This document shows, piece by piece, positions 54,841 through 64,000 of a stretch of DNA of 64,000 nucleotides; positions within the stretch are counted from its first letter, which is position 1; each line of letters opens with the position of its first letter. The stretch is from Vanessa cardui (lineage: Eukaryota; Arthropoda; Insecta; Lepidoptera; Nymphalidae), in NCBI RefSeq assembly GCF_905220365.1, contig NC_061126.1:13826001-13890000 (forward strand), written 5' to 3'. Under the pieces are notes generated by a model that had not been told where the DNA came from, made no database searches, and worked only from the letters and a program-made list of their open reading frames with translations. Both the position numbers and the translations under genes were made by a program.

Positions 54841-55819
54841 ATTATTAGTAGGTATACATGTTAAGTTCAGAAATGAAAAGTTTCAATATAGGTGTGGTGT
54901 GTACATAAGGACGAAAATAAATAAGTTAAGATATATATGAAGGCTGCCTTCCAGCAACGACTTATAAAAAATGAATATTTCGTATTAGGTACATGTATTC
55001 TTTATTCACTGGCAACACAACGCCTCTACTGTTTCCCAGTTTCGATGTAATATTAAAGCAACCCTCCATCAAAATGCAAAAATTTCTCGATGAATAATTC
55101 TGAAGAGATGAGTGATCCGCATCCGTCGATATTCGTTGTAACGAACGTTATATCGAATAACTGAGCCATAGAAATGTTTGGGAATTTTAATTGATGTACA
55201 TAGTCACATTGCATGTGATTATATCATCGCCTTTTGAGTAAATAATAACTATATGTTGTAGTTTTCGCGACTTCGCTCAAGTTAGCCTTCGCCGGTACCT
55301 ATAATAACATATTAAAGAATATTACATTCATATTTTTTATAAATATTTTAAGCAATGAGAAGGAAAAATAATTAAAAAAAAAAACAACAATTTAAACTAC
55401 CTAAAACTAATTTATTTAAAAAATAATATTAATTCAAAATCGAGTTTCGAGAACAACCATTAATTTTAAATATGACAAACAAATAAATAAAACGAACAAC
55501 AACAATAATAAAGGAACGAACTTACTGCTACATAGTGTGAGTACCGACACTCTTAGCGATCGACCACTGACAACCAAATAACCGGCAGTTCATAAAGCGA
55601 TTGTTTTTATATGAATCAAAGGGTACACCACCAATAATAAATTTGGCTTATCATTTATATTATCTGTGTAGCTAGCCATATGTCATCTCGAGTGACACAG
55701 ATCGCAAATGGCGGGAAAAGAAGACATAATTATATAAATGGGCGCGCGGTGAAGATGGTATGTGTGCACTGCGAATTGAGCTTGAAATACATATATCTGA
55801 GGCACATTATTCGATACAA
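54841..55819. other. no gene seen
   Basis: Unique-looking. AACAACAACAATAATAAAGG near 55496 is a short simple repeat. A GTTTTCGCGACTTCGCTCAAG patch at 55260 recalls the Helitron-like ends but is too short to assign. Confidence 0.35.
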
Positions 55820-55980
55820 GATGTTGTAGATGATAAAAAAGCGTGGAATTAATACCTGTTGACTTCCAGGCAGGATATATTAATTTAAATAATTGTATTA
55901 ACTAACATGACTTTGTATTTTTTAAATGTTGAAAAAGAGTAACTAGTGCGTTTCTTGCCGGTTCTTCTTGGTAGAATCTA
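55820..55980 (+). mobile_element. LINE-C fragment, 3' truncated
   Basis: GATGATAAAAAAGCGTGGAA (last codons), TTAATACCTGTTGACTTCCA, GTTGAAAAAGAGTAACTAGT and GTTCTTCTTGGTAGAATCTAC, then stops abruptly at 55980, short of the real 3' end. Very close to the 38.7 kb element. Confidence 0.8.
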
Positions 55981-56155
55981 CGAAACTAAACATTGCAACG
56001 AGTATGCAGAATTTTATAACGATCGGTTGCATAGTTACAGGCAACAAATAAATATACAAAAAACTCATTGGCATTCTACGATGACAGTCCAACATGGGCC
56101 AGTCCAAGTTGGACTAAAGAGGATAGGAGGCCGTCCACCATTGGAAGGTTATTAG
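55981..56155. other. unassigned segment, possible repeat
   Basis: GC-richer than its surroundings, with GACAGTCCAACATGGGCC, AGTCCAAGTTGGACTAAAG (a small inverted repeat) and ATAGGAGGCCGTCCACC. The 69-codon frame across it starts in the LINE fragment and has no motif. Confidence 0.3.
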
Positions 56156-56486
56156 AATTGGTTCTCTAGTAAAGTAAAGTAACAGCCTGTACATTTCCCA
56201 CTGCTGAGATAAGGCCTCCTCTCCCATTAAGGAGAGTGTTTGCAACATATTCCACCACGCTGTTCCAATGCGGGTTGGTGGAATTCACATGTGGCAGAAT
56301 TTCGATGAAATTAGACACATGTAGGTTTCCTCACGATGTTTTCCTTCACCGCGGAGCACTAGATGAATTATAAACACAAATTGAGCACATATATATAGTG
56401 GTGCTTGCCTGTGTTTGAACTCGCAATCATCGGTTAAGATGCACGCGTTCTAACCACTGGGCCATCTCAGCTCAATTGGTTCTCTA
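56156..56486 (-). mobile_element. SINE-A, full-length with 13-bp TSD
   Basis: AATTGGTTCTCTA at 56156-56168 and 56474-56486 bounds the insertion exactly. Minus strand: GTAAAGTAAAGTAACAGCCT tail, ACTGCTGAGATAAGGCCTCC, full body, B box GTGTTTGAACTC and A box side CCACTGGGCCATCTCAGCTC. TTAC-tail subgroup and one of the youngest-looking insertions. Confidence 0.95.
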
Positions 56487-56772
56487 CTCATACATTTTCA
56501 TATTAATTCAGAACTGTTAATAGATTTATTAATAAAACCTGATTATAATGTAATTACTATATACGTATGTAATATAATAAATATGTAAGAGCAGTCGTGT
56601 CCCAGGAGAGACCACACGTGGATCTCGTATAAATGAGGATATTACATATATACCCCCATTACTAAATAAGAAAGTAAGAGTCGTAAGCTTGATCGAGTTT
56701 GATCACAGCGGTGTGACGTGAAAAGGTTTTATTTTAGTTGATGAACACATTATTATGATATTGACAACATGT
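56487..56772. other. no gene seen
   Basis: AT-rich. Confidence 0.4.
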
Positions 56773-57075
56773 TTTAACCGACTTCCAAAAAAAAGCAGGT
56801 TATCAGTTCGAAATGTATGTATATAAAATTGTTAGAATTTAATTATATTTGAGTATGATAATCCATTTAGGATTCTATGAATTATAGGATTAAATGTATG
56901 TTCGTATGTTTGTCCACAAATTTTTCGACAGCTAAAGTCGTTTTGTCTAATATTTAATATAAGCTTGAACTCAGGGAATAGTGTAAGTTTCATTAAAATC
57001 GGTCTAATGGTTTTATAGACATATTCTTCATCTTTAGTTCACTTACTGTTTCTAATTTTGAAGTCGGTTTAAGTT
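56773..57075. mobile_element. family I repeat, short copy with inverted ends
   Basis: TTTTAACCGACTTCCAAAAA on the left and TTTTGAAGTCGGTTTAAG on the right are inverted repeats of about 14 bp. A ~300-bp interior without coding makes it MITE-like. The left part matches the family I start at 59790. Confidence 0.6.
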
Positions 57076-57590
57076 TACAAACAACAAGTTATCGAATCTC
57101 TTCAGTAATATATATTTATATGTATTTTTTACTTTTTTAAAAATAATATTGCTAGCGGTGTAAATTAATTATGAAATTACTAATATTTCTATTTAAAGCT
57201 TATAATTTGTGTTAGGAATGGCTACAACAATAACACAAGGGTCAGGATCGATCAAAGGACATTTTCCTCGCTACTATGCCCGTAAAACATTGCGCTTTTG
57301 ATACCTCAAAATATGAGTGTAGTATTCACAATTAACATTTATATTCGTATCACTTATCGGTTATAAAAATGACTTATTTCTCGGAACTGAATTAGCGTGA
57401 TTGTAATTAAGTAACTGATCATGTATATTTGTTATAAGTAAATGAAGTTATAGCTACTGGTTCGTAATTATTATTTTTTGATGTAGAAAGATTATAGTAA
57501 CAACAGATTAAATTGATACTCACATATAAAAGTATTCACTCACAAAGAAAATAAACTAGGAGCTTCATAGTGACAAGGTTTTTTTTTATT
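57076..57590. other. no gene seen
   Basis: AT-rich. Confidence 0.4.
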
Positions 57591-57812
57591 CTTATTTGGA
57601 CAACATCACATACATTGCTCTGATCCCAATGTAAGTAGCTAAAGCACTCGTGTTATGGAAAATCAGAAGTATCGACGGTACCATCAACCCAGACCCAAGA
57701 CAACACAGAAACGTAATGAACTTTTCTACATACATTCGGACGGGCATCGAGACCTCGGATTAGCGTATTCATGAAAACCGGTGTACACACTACTCGACCA
57801 CAGAGGTCACGA
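57591..57812 (-). mobile_element. SINE-B copy, first of a pair
   Basis: GGACAACATCACATACATTG, CTCTGATCCCAATGTAAGTA, GGACGGGCATCGAGACCTCG and CTACTCGACCACAGAGGTCA. The B-box region has lost about 10 bp. Confidence 0.88.
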
Positions 57813-57844
57813 TTTAGAGATTACCAAAGACATCAATAATATAT

Positions 57845-58072
57845 ATGAGACACCATCACATACATTACTCTGTCCAATGTAAGTAGCTAAAGCACTTGTG
57901 TTATGGAAAATCAGGAGAAACGACGGTACCACAAACACCCAGACCCAAGACAACATAGAAAACTAATGATAATCTATATCTACTCGGCCGGGAATCGAAA
58001 CCGAGACCTCGGAGTGGCGTACCCATGAAAACCGGTGTGATTTGTACACCACTCGACCACGGAGGTCGTCAA
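57845..58072 (-). mobile_element. SINE-B copy, second of a pair
   Basis: GAGACACCATCACATACATT, CTCGGCCGGGAATCGAAACC, GAGACCTCGGAGTGGCGTAC and CACTCGACCACGGAGGTCGTC. Same orientation as the copy 33 bp to the left. The two differ in indels, so they are two insertions or an old tandem duplication. Confidence 0.9.
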
Positions 58073-58139
58073 CTAGGTCATCGTTATCTATTCGTTTGTG
58101 ACGAATTTGTGTTTATCCATAAAGCTTTATGTTACGCAT

Positions 58140-58290
58140 GCGAAAGAGAAATGTCCTGTGGCGCTGAAAAGACGGAGAGGGTACCGCTGGTTTTTTAGTG
58201 GGCGTCCTGGGCGCCGACGAGTCCCACATAGGCTGGAAACGAGGAAAGCGTTTTTCCAGCTTGAAAAAAGGGTTAAAGCTTCATAAAAAA
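58140..58290 (+). other. GC-rich island, unassigned
   Basis: About 150 bp with 50% GC or more (GGTACCGCTGGTTTTTTAGT, GGGCGTCCTGGGCGCCGACG), open in one plus frame (R-rich, 62 codons in all). No domain seen. I recall similar blocks being dispersed in Lepidoptera, so a transposon fragment is more likely than a gene. Confidence 0.3.
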
Positions 58291-58311
58291 AATCATTAAA
58301 TTCGAGTCAAT

Positions 58312-58385
58312 TCTATCGAGTTATTTCGCTTTGAAAGACGAACGGACAGATAGAGTTGACTTCGTATTTGCATTATTAGTATAAT
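58312..58385 (-). mobile_element. family H repeat fragment
   Basis: TATTTCGCTTTGAAAGACGA, ACGGACAGATAGAGTTGACT and TATTTGCATTATTAGTATAA match the 5' end of family H read backwards. Confidence 0.5.
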
Positions 58386-59194
58386 ATATAGTAAATAATA
58401 TAACATTAATTACTTCATATTGGCGTTAATTATATTACCCACATAATATTAGTGAATAGTCCAGAGTGTAACTGTCAAATTAATTATGTGAATATGCACG
58501 ATGATCCCTTGGGAACGTTTGGGAGATAATTAATTATGGTAAAGGTAAATCAAAATGTATATTATATGTTTATAAGTTTAGTTATTTCAGTGTTTAATGT
58601 ATTTAATGTAATCCAATGTTTGGAATTTATATGTAATATTTATACTTGTAATAAACAGTTTTGATCACCATTTAAACGGCTCTTTTTTAAATTTAACTGT
58701 TTGTACGTTGTCTTAAATGCAATTCCAAAACTATATATGTAGTTACATTATTGTGTGCACAAAAAAATATGCAGTCTGCGCAGTCAAGTAAAAAGATATA
58801 AAAAGTTTTTACTTCGACCTTGTATGATATGTATGTAATAATTTCACAAATAATCATATTTTTATAATCTCAAACAAAAATTAGTAGAACTCGAAAGCTT
58901 TCGTTTATAATGACGTCATTTTAATTTAGATAATGAGATGTATGGGCGCTGAAAGTTACCACAGTGATGTTGTACGTTTACAATTTTTACAGCAACTTTG
59001 TTTTTTTTTATATTCATAGAGTTTTTCATATCAACACAAAGCAGACGACGTATAATTAAATATTACTGTTGAAGTATAATATTAGCACAAAATAACATAC
59101 TAAATATATACCATACATAGTAATATAACATTCTGTTACCAAATATAATAATATATCTTTTAACGTTAAGAAGTTTTCGTCATTAGTCATTACA
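58386..59194. other. no gene seen
   Basis: AT-rich. Confidence 0.4.
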
Positions 59195-59310
59195 AACTGC
59201 TATATGTATACCCTGCATTTTCAATCTTTAATATCTTGGAAAATGTTCATTTAAATTATACTATGTGTTAATTTACGTTTTCACTTAAGAAGCCTCTAAA
59301 ATAAACATAC
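59195..59310 (-). mobile_element. family E repeat fragment
   Basis: ATACCCTGCATTTTCAATCT, TTAATATCTTGGAAAATG and GAAGCCTCTAAAATAAACAT correspond to 61090-61160 of the fuller minus-strand copy. Confidence 0.45.
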
Positions 59311-59789
59311 ACAGTTCAAAAAGACACTTCACTTTTCTTTCTCTGGTTTTGTTGATTCAGGAAATTTCCACAAATGGTTTTGTGAACTATTTAATACATC
59401 ATTCAATTCAAAAATCCCTTAAGCATTAAACAAAGAAAGCTGCATAACGACAGAATCAAACCATTAATGACAACGTAATATATTTTCCATGTAGTTCCTC
59501 CCTTGCATCTATGATTAAGTTCAGGGTCTACTTAACATAAGAAACCGCGATGTCGACCGTTCTTCGACCCGCCCTTACAAGATTAGGGGCTCGTAACACG
59601 AATTTATTGGATCGTTCCAAAGGATTTATACAAGAGTTCACAACTTCTAGAACAAAAATTGTCAAGATACGAACCGTCATCCTTTTAGGCTGGTTTTCAG
59701 ACTCTTGTTTAAATCAGCGAAATTCTTATTATTATGAACACAGAATATTAAAAAATCAAAGTTAACCTAGTATTGTATACTTATAAACC
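59311..59789. other. no gene seen
   Basis: The 71-codon frame at 59550-59765 has a GC-richer first third (TGTCGACCGTTCTTCGACCC) but no recognised motif. Confidence 0.35.
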
Positions 59790-60497
59790 ATTTTTAACCG
59801 ACTTCGAAAAAAGGAGGAGGTTCTCAATTCGTCGGGGCCTTTTTTTTTTTTTTTTTTTTTTATTTTTTATGTATGTTACCGAATTACTCGAAGATGGCTG
59901 GGCCGATTTTGACAATTCTTTTTTTGTTTGAAAGGGCATGTTTTACAGGTGGTCCCATTGTCAAGAGATCAGGATTTGATGATGGGATCCTGGAGAAATC
60001 GAGGGAACTCCTCAAATTTTATAGGCACACCTATAGTGATTTCGGTTTTATTCAAAGTACTTTGGTCATATGCTCACGAAAAGTGACATTTGATGAAGTG
60101 GAACTGATGATGAAGCCCACAACTGATAATCAGAACGTATTAGTAAGTAACTATTTTACGGGTTTAGTTCTATTTCTTTAAGATAGTCGTCAAGCAATTG
60201 ATGTTAGTAAACATGCCTATGATGAAGTCTAGCTGATGGTGGACTACCAGGAGAACTCCTCAATGATTAACGGCAACGGCATCGGGAAAAATGGTATTGT
60301 CTAATTGGCGATGAGCAGTTAACATTAGGCTATTGTAACTTAGGTAACGCTTAATTTGAGTTGCAGTCCACATCGTATTGAAACGGCGTTAAGTTATGTT
60401 TAGAGTCGAAAGCCGAAATGTACTGAGTATAATAAAGTGAATGACAAACACTACCAATTGTAATTATAAATAACAAAACAACACTGAAAAGCATTAA
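59790..60497 (+). mobile_element. family I repeat, long copy
   Basis: Begins TTTTTAACCGACTTCGAAAAA then GGAGGAGGTTCTCAATTCG, a 20+ T run (59840-59862), GATGGCTGGGCCGATTTTGA, TGATGATGGGATCCTGGAGA, GTGGAACTGATGATGAAGCC and AATTGGCGATGAGCAGTTAA. The family is repetitive in Lepidoptera as far as I recall; its class is unclear to me. The 102-codon frame at 59873-60181 is repeat sequence and no gene. Its right end merges into the inverted repeat at 60498. Confidence 0.65.
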
Positions 60498-60614
60498 ATA
60501 AATTTTTATAAATAAAAAAAAACCGCCTTCAAAAATGAACTAAAAAGAAAAAAATAATCAGTTACATCCATATCCAATTTACGATTTTTTAATCACCTTT
60601 TGAAGTCGGTGCCA
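60498..60614 (+). repeat. left arm of 117-bp inverted repeat
   Basis: Pairs with 60754-60870 over 117 positions with three mismatches and no indels. Contains AAAAAAAAACCGCCTTC, CAGTTACATCCATATCC and ends TGAAGTCGGTGCCA, a family I-type terminus. Confidence 0.95.
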
Positions 60615-60753
60615 AAAAAGTAAATAAATTCCTATATTGAAATCATTTAATTTGTATCGATAGTAAGGTTTGTCTAATGGTGTCATCTATACAATAAATA
60701 GATTTAAATTTTGTATGTATGTATTATGTATATATATTAGCAATGTTGGCACT
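60615..60753. other. 139-bp loop of the inverted repeat
   Basis: AT-rich unique sequence between the arms; no coding. Confidence 0.7.
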
Positions 60754-60870
60754 TGGCACCGACTTTGAGAGGTGATTAAAAAATCGTAAATTGGATATGG
60801 ATGTAACTGATTATTTTTTTCTTTTTAGTTCATTTTTGAAGGCGGTTTTTTTTTATTTATAAAAATTTAT
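60754..60870 (-). repeat. right arm of 117-bp inverted repeat
   Basis: TGGCACCGACTTTGAGAGGT to TTTATAAAAATTTAT; the reverse complement of the left arm apart from three bases in the TTTTGAAG/CTCTCAAAG region. Confidence 0.95.
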
Positions 60871-60974
60871 AATGACGACTAATCAGGTCGATTGATCTAA
60901 CTATCTGTTGACTTTCGCAATTAAGTTTTTAAAATCAATATTTAATTGTAAGTTTTGTTAAGAATTCATATTAA

Positions 60975-61302
60975 TATTTATTACTAGCTACCCGACCGGC
61001 ATTGTGCAGGCGCCATACTGATTTCAAATATACTACGAAATGTCTTTCAAAGTTCACAGGTTTTTTGTCATTTGACAAAACAAACCGCTATATCCCTGCA
61101 TTTTAAATCTGTAATATATTCGAAAATACGACATCGCTTTAGTAACCTCTAAAATAATCAGTATTTATTTACTACATTGTGCATGTATTATACAAATAAC
61201 CCTACCTCTTTAATCAATCTATCGCTTAAAAAACCGCTAAAAATCCTTGTGTAATTTATAGTTCAAAGCATACATAGGCACAGACAGCGCTAAGCTATGA
61301 TA
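60975..61302 (-). mobile_element. family E repeat (Helitron-like)
   Basis: Minus strand: CTAGCTACCCGACCGGCATT at the 3' end, ATATACTACGAAATGTC, AACCTCTAAAATAATCAG, CTACATTGTGCATGTATTAT, AACCCTACCTCTTTAATCAA and AAGCATACATAGGCACAGAC. Fullest copy in length, moderately decayed. Confidence 0.65.
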
Positions 61303-62499
61303 ATGATTGTTCACACTGTAGTTACTCATACCACAGAGGGCGATAATCTATCCTATAATAATTTGTGTGGATATCCAGCTCGTCTTATCCAACTATATTA
61401 TTTATGGCCAATCTGTTATTTGAGAGCCAGTGGTAATAAAATACGTATAATAGGAATACTTTCCACAGATCGGTATATTAACAATGATGCTTGAAGCGCT
61501 GGTAGGAAATCGCATCGTAAATAATGTTTTATGAAGTATAAATGATCATCAATTGTAATTGAGGACGAACTCTTGAACTTGTTTATGCGTTTATTTTTCC
61601 ATGTTCCAACGGAATGTCGGGCATAATAAAAAACTGTCTTGAATAGAGTTTTACACGATTTATATGAATGACACTTGTATTTTGCCTTGTATTTTACTTT
61701 TAGTCAGTTTGTAGGAATTAGATTTGAGACTGTACTTATGACTCTCGTTTGCTTTTTTTTATTTTCCTAATATGTAACATGGTTTATCGCTCTTTGCGAT
61801 AAGGCTTGTATGACAAGTTTGGATCAATAACAAACACTAAAGAGAACTTATATATTTAAGTTTATTTGAATTTTAAAAAGTAAGACACCACCCATCCAAG
61901 CCAAAAATTGTACGAGTATGACTAATTTTGATTAATTCAATATACTAAAGAGTATTTACATGTTTATGTTTATTTAAATTTAAAAACGTAAGGTATAAAA
62001 TATTTTTCACCATTAAGTAAGGCCGCTATTTGAGAACTATTATATACATTAACTTCAGTCGTGAATTGAAATAGAGGAAAACAATCAATTTAATATCAGA
62101 TTGTTGATTTTATGATAATATGAAGCATTATTATGTATTCTATGTGAGTGTAAAAGTTATGTCAATTTCATTGTAAACGAAACGAGTGACTGTGAAAAGA
62201 TACTGTAATTGGTACTAGCTCTGTGTCATTACCAGCGTTGAGAGATGCACAACTGTAGACAAAGAGTTATTTGTATAAAATGCTGAACGTTATAGCACAC
62301 TTAGGTACAATTAATAAATTTAAAATGTATGTAAAAATTTCTTATCAATAAGTCAGATAGTATACAATTGCGTTTAAGAATATGTAAATGATAATATTCT
62401 AGTCATTGTGTTTTTTTATTCAGGGTACATGCCAAAACTTGTCTGAATCTTTAGTGGTTTCAGTAGGTACTACATTTCTAAACGATAGTAGGTTTTTTT
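61303..62499. other. no gene seen
   Basis: A 65-codon plus frame at 61297-61494 has no motif; otherwise AT-rich. Confidence 0.4.
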
Positions 62500-62700
62500 T
62501 TAATATAATAGCATAAATTATTGGAGCTACGAGCAATATTAATCATTAATAACATCGTCAATACACTAACAACCTTGGGAGCTAGGGTGTTATGTCAACT
62601 ATATCAGTTAGTACTCTCACACTGGCTTACTGGCTAGTGGAACACAATACTAAGAATTACTGTATATTAGTAGAATATTTGACCAATTGTGCTAAGTTAA
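62500..62700 (-). mobile_element. SINE-G relic
   Basis: AACATCGTCAATACACTAAC, AACCTTGGGAGCTAGGGTGT, TCACACTGGCTTACTGGCTA, TAGTAGAATATTTGACCA in the G minus-strand order. Confidence 0.6.
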
Positions 62701-62834
62701 TTAAAGTCTGCTTAATTTCGTTACCGTGTTGAATAATAGTCCAATCATTCTTGTAAGAGTATTTTTGAATAAGGTATAATTTAATTAAGTAAGTAAGTTT
62801 TGAACACATCTTATATTGTGATATAATATTTTTT

Positions 62835-63172
62835 GTATTAATAACATTAAATGATTAAATATAGGTATACAAATATGAACTAAAACTAGTTACTGTATAA
62901 ATCTTGACCGCGTGGAATGGTGGCAAGAATAGCAGCATTTCCCCGTTGAATCGCAATTCCGATCCTGCTGAGCCAGCCCTCCTGTCACCAGTGGAGGCAA
63001 TGAGGCGAGGTGTTATACTTTTGATGAAGCTTTTTGCATCACTACTTAAAGGGCCAAGCGTTTCGACGGTAAATTGAACAAAAAAGTAGTTTGAGGAATA
63101 TTTAGTTCTGTTTTTGCTTCAGCTTATTCCGCAGCGGCACCGGCTCTTAACATTCTCGGAAACAAAAATTTA
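62835..63172 (-). pseudogene. RLE-LINE relic, second longest copy
   Basis: Minus strand from the 3' terminus (ATTAATAACATTAAATGATT) through ATCTTGACCGCGTGGAATGG, GATTCCGATC-equivalent, CCCTCCTGTCACCAGTGGAG, GGCGAGGTGTTATACTTTTG, ATGAAGCTTTTTGCATCACT, AGGGCCAAGCGTTTCGACGG, CTTATTCCGCAGCGGCACCG to TCTTAACATTCTCGG. It has the KAEA...KY region and downstream but lacks the RPD/WD motifs; indels break the frame. Confidence 0.8.
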
Positions 63173-63950
63173 ATTTATTAATTGAAATTGTTTATTTTTG
63201 TATTAGAAAAATTATATTCGTTATATTTTTTCTTAATATCGTTAAAGATATTATTTTTCAATTAGTTGATTATATATAGATCCACTAAAATTACAGTTAA
63301 ATATTCTATCGTAAAGTCTGAACCAATTAGAGCGGTCTGTACTTTACACGTTTCTCGTTACTGGCTATGAGACAATCGAGAGGCAATTTAGTTAGAACAA
63401 GAGAACAGAAAACAACACAGCCGAATTAACCGTTAACAATGTCTAACGTATTTAAATATCATTTTCAATAATATAATATTTTGGTAACTTTAAGAATGCG
63501 GTATTCGTATAGGCTCGATAGGATTTTATTTATTTATAAAGGATATGGAAATTGGCAAAAGTTGGATTGTCGACACCGAAGACAATATAAACAGGCACTG
63601 TAAGAAATATTAATTATCCGTTACATCATCAAGGTACCAGAAAACTTAGCAACTAAGATATTATGTCTGTTTAAAGAATGTCTTTCAAACATACTTTATA
63701 GTCTACTTCAGCATATAGCGTTAGTAATTAAGTGGTAATGTTGTTCTCTCTGTAGTTCAAATGTGTTTTCCAAGGCACTTAAAATCATTTGTTAAACAAG
63801 CTCTTTCTTTGATTACTGTAACAGCAAACGGTACTTAAGTATTAACACCACAGAAAAACATCGCTAATAAAAGTTAGCTAAGGTTTTTTTTAAATATACC
63901 GGTGCTAGATTTTCGGTAATCAATAAAGTAGTGTAACTCTTTTATACTGA
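63173..63950. other. intergenic; SINE-G trace at 63560-63690
   Basis: CACTGTAAGAAATATTAATTATCCG, TTACATCATCAAGGTACCAG and AACTTAGCAACTAAGATATTA at 63595-63665 echo SINE-G on the minus strand. No gene. Confidence 0.4.
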
Positions 63951-64000
63951 ACTAGCCCGCCCCGGCTTCGCACGAGTACTTGATATGTAACATTATAATC
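63951..64000 (-). mobile_element. Helitron-like 3' end running off the window
   Basis: ACTAGCCCGCCCCGGCTTCG then CACGAGTACTTG: read on the minus strand this is a GC-rich stem-prone stretch ending GGGCTAGT, like the E and H termini. Cut by the window edge. Confidence 0.6.

Noticed and set aside
59873..60181. 102-codon plus frame
   Set aside because: Lies wholly inside the family I repeat; the open frame is incidental.
1..64000. CRISPR arrays, rRNA genes, bacterial-type operons, viral insertions
   Set aside because: No regularly spaced repeats, no rRNA-like stretch, no gene-dense cluster and no viral protein motif were seen; the only long ORF is a LINE.

Overview
The window reads as lepidopteran (probably butterfly) nuclear DNA. 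It is AT-rich, has no operon-like organisation, no rRNA or CRISPR, and no protein gene I can identify with confidence. Most recognisable sequence is transposable-element debris: tRNA-derived SINEs with A/B boxes, 3'-anchored pieces of several non-LTR retrotransposon lineages, Helitron-like fragments ending in CTAGT, and a deleted pogo-like DNA transposon. The species assignment is an inference from the style of these repeats; no database search was possible. Family labels A to M are mine and defined inside this window.

Layout. 1-23.9 kb: intergenic or intronic DNA with scattered SINE-A, SINE-B, SINE-G, family D and LINE-tail relics, plus one 97-codon orphan ORF at 19.5 kb. 23.9-26.3 kb: a long inverted duplication with ~470-bp arms, each carrying a SINE-B copy at the same internal site. 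26.3-35.9 kb: more relics, including a SINE-A with a perfect 17-bp target-site duplication. 35.95-36.48 kb: the end of a retroelement coding region with a restriction-like-endonuclease (PD-(D/E)XK-type) signature; four further copies in the window are truncated versions of its 3' end. 38.67-43.52 kb: a nested cluster with a LINE whose 926-codon ORF is uninterrupted (endonuclease plus reverse transcriptase), next to a Helitron-like repeat split by a 1,575-bp pogo-like element with near-perfect terminal inverted repeats and a TA duplication. 43.5-47.2 kb: the longest stretch where I recognise no repeats, with one candidate coding exon at 44.6 kb. 47.2-59 kb: more SINEs, a Jockey-type LINE end, and a dead RTE-type reverse transcriptase broken by a 16-bp inverted templated insertion that made a 28-bp perfect palindrome. 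59.8-60.9 kb: a family I repeat ending in a 117-bp-arm inverted repeat at ~97% identity. 61-64 kb: further Helitron-like, SINE-G and endonuclease-LINE relics.

The parts relate to one another as layers of insertion. The SINEs carry their own pol III promoters but need LINE enzymes, and the 3' end of SINE-A resembles RTE-type LINE ends such as the one at 52.4 kb. The pogo-like element is younger than the Helitron-like copy it splits. The SINE-B insertion predates the inverted duplication at 24-26 kb.
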